Source: CAZHMN01 sp964533705
GTDB taxonomy: Bacteria; Electryoneota; B3-LCP
DNA length: 6,456 nt
Direction of reading: 5' to 3'
Assembly (NCBI GenBank): GCA_964533705.1
Contig: CAZHMN010000124.1
Span: 1-6,456, forward strand
The notes below the pieces were generated by a model. The model was not told where the DNA came from. It saw nothing but the letters and a program-made list of their open reading frames with translations, and did not search any database. Made by a program: the position numbers and the translations under genes. Below are positions 1-6,041 of this stretch, one piece after another. The first letter of the stretch is position 1, and the number at the start of each line of letters is the position of its first letter.

Positions 1-128
1 ATCCTCTCGAGCATTTCCAACGCTTTTTGGTCCCTGATTATAGCGTCCGAGCGGGCTGTTTCTTTTGCTCGAGCCCAGAGGGGGATCAGCAGCGTCTCAG
101 GAGTTTCCGTTAATCTTGTTGGTTTCAT
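1..128 (-). CDS. SAM-dependent methyltransferase, LCMT/PPM family, N-terminal fragment
   Basis: Reading the minus strand from the ATG at 128-126 gives 42 uninterrupted codons that run off the left edge. The protein begins MKPTRLTETPETLLIPLWAR and continues through an IIRDQKALEMLER stretch. The pairing of 'ETLLIPLWARA' with 'D.IIRD.KA.E' about 15 residues later is the usual opening of the leucine carboxyl methyltransferase-like family (PF04072, COG3315), SAM-dependent O-methyltransferases often annotated as polyketide-type methyltransferases. The SAM-binding site would lie outside the window. The start is fixed by an in-frame TAA four codons upstream of the ATG. No clear Shine-Dalgarno is visible. 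The gene is divergent from the sigma54 regulator, so the two share an upstream region. The family call rests on 42 residues only, and the substrate is unknown. Confidence 0.72.
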   Translation of the reverse strand, partial: MKPTRLTETPETLLIPLWARAKETARSDAIIRDQKALEMLER

Positions 129-176
129 GTGCGGCGATTAGAGGAATTATTGAAAGGTAACAAAAATAAAGTTATC

Positions 177-185
177 TTGCAATAA
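177..185. promoter_or_regulatory. Half-site resembling the downstream TTGC/GCAA operators
   Basis: TTGCAATAA here is identical to the right arm of the second palindrome at 2264-2272 and contains the TGCAATAA arm of the first. The partner arm is absent: there is no TTGC six bases upstream of the GCAA. It sits between the divergent methyltransferase and the regulator gene, where an autoregulatory site could be. A nine-base match in AT-rich DNA can arise by chance, so the confidence is low. Confidence 0.2.
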
Positions 186-291
186 ATACCGCAGTCCATC
201 CCGTGTGCGATTGACGGCAATTGAAGACATTGACACTTGTTCTCACTTATTTAAATCAGCTCGATCTCTTTATCCGAATCTCAGATATTCA

Positions 292-320
292 TTGACATCG
301 AAAGGGAATTTTGTTAAATT
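292..320 (+). promoter_or_regulatory. Candidate sigma70 promoter for the sigma54 regulator gene
   Basis: A perfect -35 hexamer TTGACA (292-297) is followed after 17 bases by TAAATT (315-320), which matches four of six -10 positions. Transcription would begin near 327. The element lies inside the open frame that reaches up to the GTG at 205. If it is the main promoter, translation must begin downstream, at 373 or 409. A second TTGACA at 230-235 has no convincing -10 at normal spacing. Confidence 0.4.
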
Positions 321-372
321 TTATGGAGAATTTGTGATTTCTGTTAAGGAATTCTGCGGACCTAGAAATACG

Positions 373-2112
373 ATGAAGGACATTGCAGCAAACGGCTGGG
401 AGAAATTGATGGAACCCGAAGGGGTGATTATCATCAGCCCAGAGATGAAAATTACTTTCCTCAACGAAGCCGCGCAGCATCTGACCGGCTTTGACCCCTG
501 GAAGACCGTATCGATGGACTGCCGCTCTCTCTTCTCTAATTGGGAGAAGGTACATACTTACCTGAGAAAAACTATTAATGATGGTAGGTCTATCAAAGCC
601 GTCCGAGTTGACATTACTTCTGCGGAACAAGATAGTATTACGGCGATTGCTTCTTTTTCGCCCATTCGACTTACCGATCAAGGGGTTAAGGGAGCCGTGC
701 TCGTCCTTCATATTCCGGAAAGGATCCTCCCTTTGTACAATTCGCTGAAGGAAAAGACGTTGGAGCTAATCAACGAAAGGAACAAGCTCGATGCCATCTT
801 TAACAGCCGATGGGAAGGAACGTTCACCATAGATGAGGATTGCACGATTACAATGTTTAACCGTTCAGCAGAGAAAATCACGGGTTATAAAGCGGAAGAG
901 GCTATTGGGCGGAAATGCTGGGATATCTTCAACACCAGTTATTGCCAGAACGGCTGCCCCAGGGGTCGCGCCAGGAGCGCTTCCGAGGGCGTATATCGAG
1001 CCGGTTTTATAGAACTTTACATTACAAAAAAGGATTCAAAGAAGGTTCCAGTGCGGGTGACGACGGCGCCGCTCTATAATGCTGAGGGAGAGCACATCGG
1101 TGCGGTGGAGTCCTTTCAGGATATCACAGAGTTACGCAATCTCAGAAATCATCTGGCAAACAGGTTCCGCTTGAGCAATATTATCGGGCGGAGCGAGGGA
1201 ATGGAAAAAGTTTATGGATTAATCGAAGATGTTAGTAAGAGCAACAGTACGGTTTTGATAACGGGAGAAAGCGGAACCGGGAAGGAATTAGTTGCCAGAG
1301 CGATTCATTTGAACAGTCACCGAAGGAGCGATCCGTTTGTTGCCGTCAACTGCAGCGCTTTCGCCGAAACGTTGCTGGAAAGCGAACTGTTCGGGCACGA
1401 AAGGGGGGCTTTCACGGGAGCGTTTCAGACTAAACAGGGACGATTCGAAATAGCTCAGGGCGGTACTCTTTTCCTGGATGAGATCGGTGATATTTCACCT
1501 GCTATTCAGATGAAACTACTTCGCGTACTGGAAACGCGTCAATTTGAAAGAGTAGGCGGCACAAAAGCGATTAAAATAGATGTCCGGCTTATAGCAGCGA
1601 CGAATAAGAATCTAACCGAAGAGGTTGAAGCCGGCCGAATGCGGGAAGATTTTTATTACCGCATCAACGTCATCAACATTCACCTTCCCGCGTTACGGGA
1701 TCGGATTGATGACCTGCCGCTTTTAATCCAGAATCTAATCGATAAGAACTCACAAAGATTTAATAAGAGCATAATGGGGATTACCTCGTCCGCGTTGAAA
1801 CTGCTGAAAGCATACGATTGGCCTGGCAATGTTAGAGAGCTGGAAAACGTCATGGAGCATGCTTTCGTTATGTGCCACGATGAAATGATTGATGTAGCCC
1901 ACCTCCCCGAGAAATTCCATATAACTCATCATGGTAAAGAAAAAGAAGATGTGGCCCTCACAACTGAAGCTCCTCTCAAGCTGGCCGAAAAGGTTTTAAT
2001 CAGCTCAACTCTGAAGAAATTTGACGGTCATCGAGGAAAAACCGCACAGGCTCTCGGTATTGATAAGAGCACTCTATGGAGAAAGATGAAGAAATACGAA
2101 TTGATCAAATAA
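373..2112 (+). CDS. Sigma54-dependent transcriptional activator with two PAS domains
   Basis: This is a bacterial enhancer-binding protein that would use ATP hydrolysis to open sigma54 promoters. Counting from the ATG at 373 (579 aa), a first PAS domain covers about 1-110 and a short coiled linker about 115-135. A second PAS (about 136-255) carries C182-x8-C191-x3-C195. The AAA+ domain (about 270-495) has Walker A GESGTGKE at 298-305, the sigma54-contact loop GAFTGA at 345-350, Walker B LFLDE at 366-370 and arginines R424/R430 in REDFYYR. A Fis-type helix-turn-helix occupies about 536-579 (GKTAQALGIDKSTLWRKMKK). There is no receiver domain, so it probably senses a small molecule or redox state directly. 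The frame is open back to a GTG at 205, which would add 56 residues. No good Shine-Dalgarno serves 205 or 373; the ATG at 409 has GGGAG six bases upstream but would shorten the first PAS. The gene ends in tandem TAA TAA. Its likely target is the promoter at 2345-2360. Confidence 0.93.
   Translation: MKDIAANGWEKLMEPEGVIIISPEMKITFLNEAAQHLTGFDPWKTVSMDCRSLFSNWEKVHTYLRKTINDGRSIKAVRVDITSAEQDSITAIASFSPIRLTDQGVKGAVLVLHIPERILPLYNSLKEKTLELINERNKLDAIFNSRWEGTFTIDEDCTITMFNRSAEKITGYKAEEAIGRKCWDIFNTSYCQNGCPRGRARSASEGVYRAGFIELYITKKDSKKVPVRVTTAPLYNAEGEHIGAVESFQDITELRNLRNHLANRFRLSNIIGRSEGMEKVYGLIEDVSKSNSTVLITGESGTGKELVARAIHLNSHRRSDPFVAVNCSAFAETLLESELFGHERGAFTGAFQTKQGRFEIAQGGTLFLDEIGDISPAIQMKLLRVLETRQFERVGGTKAIKIDVRLIAATNKNLTEEVEAGRMREDFYYRINVINIHLPALRDRIDDLPLLIQNLIDKNSQRFNKSIMGITSSALKLLKAYDWPGNVRELENVMEHAFVMCHDEMIDVAHLPEKFHITHHGKEKEDVALTTEAPLKLAEKVLISSTLKKFDGHRGKTAQALGIDKSTLWRKMKKYELIK
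398..402 (+). promoter_or_regulatory. Possible ribosome binding site for an ATG at 409
   Basis: GGGAG lies six bases before the in-frame ATG at 409. It is the only well-placed Shine-Dalgarno-like sequence among the three possible starts of the regulator (205, 373, 409). Starting at 409 would leave MEPEGVIIISPEM as the N-terminus and remove the short N-cap helix of the first PAS domain, so 373 remains preferred on domain grounds. Confidence 0.3.
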
Positions 2113-2228
2113 TAAGAAGTTTAAAAATCCTCAATACTCCACCCCCCTACCTCTCAACTGCACACGATCCTGAGTGATCAGCCAGAACGCACAATCTCAT
2201 TTTTCCCAAATTTAGTTCCCCCAGGCGC

Positions 2229-2250
2229 GTTATTGCAATACTGCAATAAC
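2229..2250. promoter_or_regulatory. Palindromic operator 1, probable activator binding site
   Basis: This is a perfect inverted repeat of nine-base arms, GTTATTGCA (2229-2237) and TGCAATAAC (2242-2250), around the four-base spacer ATAC. The core reads TTGC-N6-GCAA. Its centre is about 131 bases upstream of the predicted sigma54 start site, in the range typical for enhancer-binding-protein sites. Perfect symmetry this long is unlikely by chance in a region of this size. That the adjacent sigma54 activator binds it is inference from position and from the second copy. Confidence 0.65.
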
Positions 2251-2255
2251 TAACT

Positions 2256-2269
2256 TTGCTATATTGCAA
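2256..2269. promoter_or_regulatory. Palindromic operator 2 (TTGC-N6-GCAA)
   Basis: TTGC (2256-2259), six bases, then GCAA (2266-2269) repeats the core and spacing of the operator at 2229-2250. The right flank TGCAATAA (2265-2272) is identical to the right arm there, while the left flank is degenerate. Centre-to-centre distance is 23 bases, roughly two helical turns, which suits cooperative binding of two activator dimers on nearly the same DNA face. Confidence 0.55.
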
Positions 2270-2344
2270 TAATGAAATAATAAACTTTAATAAAAACAGC
2301 GATGATGTTTAACGAAAACAGTTATTTGTGAAATAATGAACAAG

Positions 2345-2360
2345 TGGAACAGTATTTGTT
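2345..2360 (+). promoter_or_regulatory. Sigma54 (-24/-12) promoter for the flavoenzyme gene
   Basis: TGGAACA-GTAT-TTGTT fits the sigma54 consensus TGGCACG-N4-TTGCW. The invariant GG of the -24 element (2346-2347) is present, and the -12 element keeps TTG but has T in place of the usual C. The GG-to-G(C) spacing is exactly ten bases. The predicted start of transcription is near 2371. It lies downstream of two palindromes and of a sigma54 activator gene, which greatly strengthens a match that alone would be moderate. Confidence 0.62.
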
Positions 2361-2436
2361 TTATATGGAATTCCGAATTGTATTGGCTCGGGTGTAAGTT
2401 AATGTTCAAACCGGATTATGGGACTGCGGTTTAAAG

Positions 2437-4244
2437 ATGTCCACAACTTATCAAAGATTACTTCAGCCGGGGAAGATCGGTAGCGTCGAAATACCCAACC
2501 GCATTGTTAAAGCACCTCAATCCACCGGCCTAAGTAACATGGACGGTTCAGTCTCCGAGCGTTTGATAAGGCACTATCGCGAACTGGCACGCGGTGGCAC
2601 CGGTCTGATCATCGTCGAATACGCCTACATTGATAAAATCGCCAGTAAATCGGCGCACTGTCAACTGGGAATCAGCGATAATGAACACATTTCCGGATTG
2701 ACCTGGTTAGCTGAAAACATAAAAGAAGAAGGATGCAGGGCAGCAATTCAACTCGAACATTGTGGCAGTCAGAAGTTGCTGGGGACGCCACCGATCAAGG
2801 CAGCCTCTGCAGTTACCTGGCCGTTGTTATATCAAAGGATGGGTGCTAATGCCGTACCCGAACCACTGACGATCCCTGAAATCGAGGCGATCGTCGAAGC
2901 TTTTGGAGAAGCAGCGCTCAGAGCAAAGACGGCAGGATTCGAACTAATAGAGATTCATGGTGCTCATGGCTACCTGATTACCAATTTTCTGTCTCCTCAC
3001 ACCAATAAAAGACACGACATATACGGCGGATCGCTGGAGAATCGAATGAGGCTGCTGATCCAAGTATTTGAAAGTGTACGACGCAGGGTAGGTGATGGCT
3101 TTCCCGTTTCTGTGCGACTCAGCGGTACAGATTATGAACCCGATGGTTTCGGTATCGAGGAAACCATTGAAGTTTGCAAAGTATTGGAGTCGAAGGGAAT
3201 TGATGCCATTCACGTATCTGGGGGGGATAACCAACAGATGATCCACCAGATCAGTCCTATGGCCATACCTGCCGGGCATAACGTCTGGGCCGCCGAAGCA
3301 ATAAAGAAAGCAGTTCGAGTTCCCGTCATTGCCTCCGGATCGATTACAACGCCCGAATTGGCCGCCGACATATTGGCAACGGAGAAAGCGGACTTCATTG
3401 GTTTAGGGCGTCCTCTGTGGGCGGATCAGCATTGGGTCAGGAAACTACGGGAAGACAGGCCGGAAGACATCAGACCCTGTATCCGGTGCAATGAAGGCTG
3501 CCTTGAGAGGTCTTTCTTTAAATTCAAGGCGGTTACGTGTGCAGTCAACCCTACGGTCGGCCGCGAGGGTGAACTCGAAATAGAACTCGCTGAGGTTCGT
3601 AAGAACATCGCCGTAGTCGGTGGGGGACCAGCGGGCATGGAAGCTGCCAGAGTAAGCGCTGTCAGAGGGCATGAAGTCACCTTGTACGAAAAGCGGCAAC
3701 TCGGAGGATCACTGCTTGGGGCNNNNNNNNNNNNNNNNNNNNNNNNNNNNNNNNNNNNNNNNNNNNNNNNNNNNNNNNNNNNNNNNNNNNNNNNNNNNNN
3801 NNNNNNNNNNNNNNNNNNNNNNTCGGCAAAAAAGTCATCGTAGTGGGTGGGGGCATAGTTGGGATTGAGGCTGCTTTGTGGTTGGATGAACACAACAAAG
3901 AGGTGGTCGTCGTCGAGATGAAGAATCAAATCCTGATGGATTGCACCGAGACCGATCAAACCGCCTTACGCGAGAAATTGGCTATATCTCAAATAAAGGT
4001 ATACGAAGGAAATAAATTGGAAGAAATCGTTGATGATGGGGTCATCGTTAAGCAGAATGAGGAGGCCTTCAAAATCTCAGGTGATACAGTGTTTTTGGCC
4101 GTGGGCCATCAACCAGACCAAGAGCTGGCCGAAAAATTAAGGGAAAAAACAAAACTGGAAGTTTACACCATTGGGGATTGCGTCAATCCGGGGAAAATTT
4201 TCGATGCTATTCATACGGCCTACAAAACGGCGCGTAAGATATAA
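2437..4244 (+). CDS. OYE-family NAD(P)H-dependent Fe-S flavoenzyme (enoate/dienoyl-CoA reductase type), interrupted by assembly gap
   Basis: Members of this family reduce activated C=C bonds, passing electrons from NAD(P)H through FAD and a 4Fe-4S cluster to FMN. Residues 1 to about 340 form the FMN TIM barrel, with catalytic-type H174, H177 and Y179 in HGAHGYL and the signature FLSPHTNKR...YGGSLENR. The cluster motif is C348-x2-C351-x3-C355-x12-C368. FAD binding starts at GGGPAG (395-400). The N gap then begins. Beyond it the frame resumes one base over, from 3825, with the NAD(P)-binding VIVVGGGIVGIE and a C-terminal FAD motif YTIGDCVNPGKIFDAIH, ending at TAA 4242-4244. About 429 residues precede the gap and 139 follow, so roughly 75-100 of the usual 640-680 are missing. 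H-x-x-H-x-Y is closer to enoate reductases and BaiCD-like enzymes than to E. coli FadH, which has E-x-x-x-x-x-Y there. The barrel has S111 where many relatives have Arg (QLxHxGR) and APQST in place of the usual APM. The start lacks a clear Shine-Dalgarno. The substrate is unknown; an aryl-CoA or enoyl-CoA is possible. Confidence 0.9.
3723..3822. other. Assembly gap of 100 N inside the flavoenzyme gene
   Basis: Exactly 100 consecutive N suggests a scaffolding placeholder of arbitrary length. It falls between the FAD-binding and NAD(P)-binding motifs of one protein, and the reading frame changes across it. For the gene to be intact the true gap must be 2 modulo 3 in length; 100 is 1 modulo 3. 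Comparison with the usual family length suggests about 220-320 missing bases. Separate short open frames that cross or begin at the gap are artefacts. Confidence 0.97.
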
Positions 4245-4374
4245 AACTTGGCCTGTTGTCATTTCATCGGGAGTGTTCGCGAGGTAATCATCGAATATCG
4301 GCTCAATTCTACAGGGCAGATTTACCTCTTCGATACGGAAGGCATAAAATAAATAGAAGCAGGGATTAAAGCCT

Positions 4375-6033
4375 ATGAAATCACAGAGTCTCCGTTCCAG
4401 GATCATAGCCGTTTTACTGGTGGTCTCCCTTTTGCCTCTCTGTATAGTGGGGGTCGGTGCCTGGATAGTATTCGGCCGATTGCTGGAACAAAAGTCTCTG
4501 GAAGTTCAACGTACAGTTGTGGAAAGCCATTCCCGTGCCATCGAATCCTACCTGACAGAACGGTTGAATTCCCTGCGACTTCTCGCTTCTTCTCACAGTT
4601 TAGCGGAGATCACGGATTTCAGCACACTTCAGAATCTGCTAAGCAACCTGAACAAAACCAGCAACGAAGGATTCATAGATCTTGGCGTCATCGCATCGGA
4701 CGGAGAACATCTGGCCTACGTGGGTCCATACGATTTGTTGGATAGGAATTACTATGATACAGCCTGGTTTATAGAGGTTATGGATGAAGGATCTTATATC
4801 AGCGATATTTTTCTGGGTTTCAGGCAGGTTCCTCACTGCATAATAGCCGTCCGGAAAGAAGAGGATTCGGATCAATGGATACTACGAGCGACCATCAACA
4901 GCGATCAATTTAACGACATAGTTCGTACGAGTATGCTGGGCGAAACGGGCAATGTTTTCATCGTCAACCGATCAGGGCTATACCAGACTGCACCGAAAAA
5001 TGGATCGGTATTAGATGCGTCTCCCATGACCGGTTTGGATTATTACCCGGGTGTACGGGATCAAAAGGTAAAGGTGAACGGCAGCACGAAGATTCAAGTC
5101 ACAACCTGGATCAATAACGATAACTGGCTGCTGGTCGCCGAGCAAGACGCCGCCGAAGTACGCGCTCCGGTAACCAACGCCATCGCTAAAGGCGCTATAA
5201 TAGTGCTAATGGCCATTGTGCTGCTGGTCGTGACGACCTTCCTGGCCACCCGACATCTGACGGATCAAATTGACCGAGCCAATGAGCGGCGGGAGGAAAT
5301 GTATCGGGCCTTCATGCGGTCAGCCAAGCTGGCTTCAATCGGAGAGCTGGCGACCGGACTCGCTCATGAAATTAATAATCCATTAGCGGTCATCAGCGCT
5401 GATCAGACCAATATCAGCGACATCGTCGAAGAAATGCCCGAGGATGCTGAAAACCGCGCCGAGCTAATCGAATCGTTAGATCGTATCAAGCGCCAGGTGC
5501 TCCGTTGCCGCAGCATCACTACGAAAATGCTGCAATTTGGCAGGAAGAGCGAAACCGAGCCAAAATTCATAGATATTACAACGAGTCTAAAGGAAATTAT
5601 TGCTCTACTGGAACGGCAGGCCAACGTTAGAAACGTCAAAATGTTGCTCGAGACTGAGGAAAATTTACCCGAGATTTGGGTTGATCCAGTTGAGCTGGAA
5701 CAAGTTATCGTCAATCTGATCAATAATTCTCTTCAGGCGATGCCTCGGGGTGGAGAAATCCATATAATTGTCCGGCATCAGGATAATGAATTGCTCCTCG
5801 AGGTCAGCGATAACGGCTTGGGGATTCCACCGGAATCACTCGATCGCATCTTCGAACCCTTCTTCACCACCAAGCCGGTTGGAAAGGGAACGGGACTGGG
5901 GCTCTCGGTTTGCTATGGTATCGTTCAAACATGGGGAGGCAAGATTGAGGTTGAAAGTCAAGTGGGGCACGGCACAACCATTTATATACATATTCCAACT
6001 GCTGATTATGAAAACTCAAGAATAGATAGATAG
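4375..6033 (+). CDS. Membrane sensor histidine kinase with periplasmic dCache domain
   Basis: This 552-residue kinase is anchored in the inner membrane. TM1 is about residues 10-33 and TM2 about 274-292. The periplasmic region between them (about 34-270) has the double-Cache signature YYDTAWF...GSYISDIFLG...IIAVRKE, a fold that usually binds small ligands such as amino acids or carboxylates. No HAMP domain is present: only about 20 charged, probably helical residues separate TM2 from HisKA. Phospho-acceptor H331 lies in LAHEINNPLAV. The ATPase domain has the N-box NLINNSLQ (447-454), G1 DNGLGIP (479-485), the F-box FEPFFTTK and G2 GTGLGL (505-510), so all catalytic motifs are intact. An AGGGA nine bases before the ATG at 4375 supports the start. 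The gene lies 130 bases after the flavoenzyme with no clear terminator or promoter between, so co-transcription is possible. Eight bases after its stop comes its probable partner response regulator. The ligand is unknown. Confidence 0.93.
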   Translation: MKSQSLRSRIIAVLLVVSLLPLCIVGVGAWIVFGRLLEQKSLEVQRTVVESHSRAIESYLTERLNSLRLLASSHSLAEITDFSTLQNLLSNLNKTSNEGFIDLGVIASDGEHLAYVGPYDLLDRNYYDTAWFIEVMDEGSYISDIFLGFRQVPHCIIAVRKEEDSDQWILRATINSDQFNDIVRTSMLGETGNVFIVNRSGLYQTAPKNGSVLDASPMTGLDYYPGVRDQKVKVNGSTKIQVTTWINNDNWLLVAEQDAAEVRAPVTNAIAKGAIIVLMAIVLLVVTTFLATRHLTDQIDRANERREEMYRAFMRSAKLASIGELATGLAHEINNPLAVISADQTNISDIVEEMPEDAENRAELIESLDRIKRQVLRCRSITTKMLQFGRKSETEPKFIDITTSLKEIIALLERQANVRNVKMLLETEENLPEIWVDPVELEQVIVNLINNSLQAMPRGGEIHIIVRHQDNELLLEVSDNGLGIPPESLDRIFEPFFTTKPVGKGTGLGLSVCYGIVQTWGGKIEVESQVGHGTTIYIHIPTADYENSRIDR

Positions 6034-6041
6034 GGAAAATC

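Larger units (their letters stand above)
2113..2436. other. Regulatory intergenic region between activator and flavoenzyme
   Basis: This is 324 bases with no credible protein-coding gene. The first 110 or so bases are of mixed composition and show no GC-rich hairpin followed by a T-run, so no intrinsic terminator is evident after the regulator gene. From about 2230 the sequence turns strongly AT-rich. It holds two TTGC-N6-GCAA palindromes, a flexible A/T stretch (about 2270-2340) and a -24/-12 promoter. An untranslated leader of about 66 bases then runs to the ATG at 2437. No match to the IHF core (WATCAA-N4-TTR) was found, but the A/T-rich stretch between enhancer and promoter could bend by itself. 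Confidence 0.7.

Noticed and set aside
289..711. Long antisense frame of 140 codons opposite the activator gene
   Set aside because: It lies entirely opposite the upstream region and first PAS domain of a well-supported gene, has no recognisable motif and is best explained as a shadow frame.
2170..2181. CTGA-GTGA-TCAG mini-hairpin downstream of the activator gene
   Set aside because: The stem is only four bases with no T-tract, too weak to act as an intrinsic terminator.
3426..3959. Antisense frame spanning the N gap
   Set aside because: It is held open only by the N run and lies opposite the reductase's cluster and FAD/NAD motifs; its composition is not protein-like.
3843..4244. Stand-alone small NAD(P)-binding oxidoreductase starting at ATG-less position 3843
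   Set aside because: It begins mid-motif (GGGIVGIE) directly after the gap and completes the domain order of the upstream flavoenzyme, so it is the C-terminal part of that gene and not a separate one.
4281..4328. Seven-base inverted repeat GAGGTAA / TTACCTC between reductase and kinase genes
   Set aside because: The loop is 34 bases, the arms cannot be extended and no T-run follows. A repeat of this length is expected about by chance in 130 bases, so it is not called a terminator or operator.
4245..4352. In-frame open continuation of the reductase frame after its stop, encoding EVIIEYRLNSTGQIYLFDTEGIK before TAA at 4350
   Set aside because: No ATG/GTG start with a ribosome site and no recognisable domain. 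The reductase C-terminus is already complete at the GDCVNPGKIFDAIH...ARKI motif. A faint coding look could reflect a decayed remnant, but this cannot be supported.
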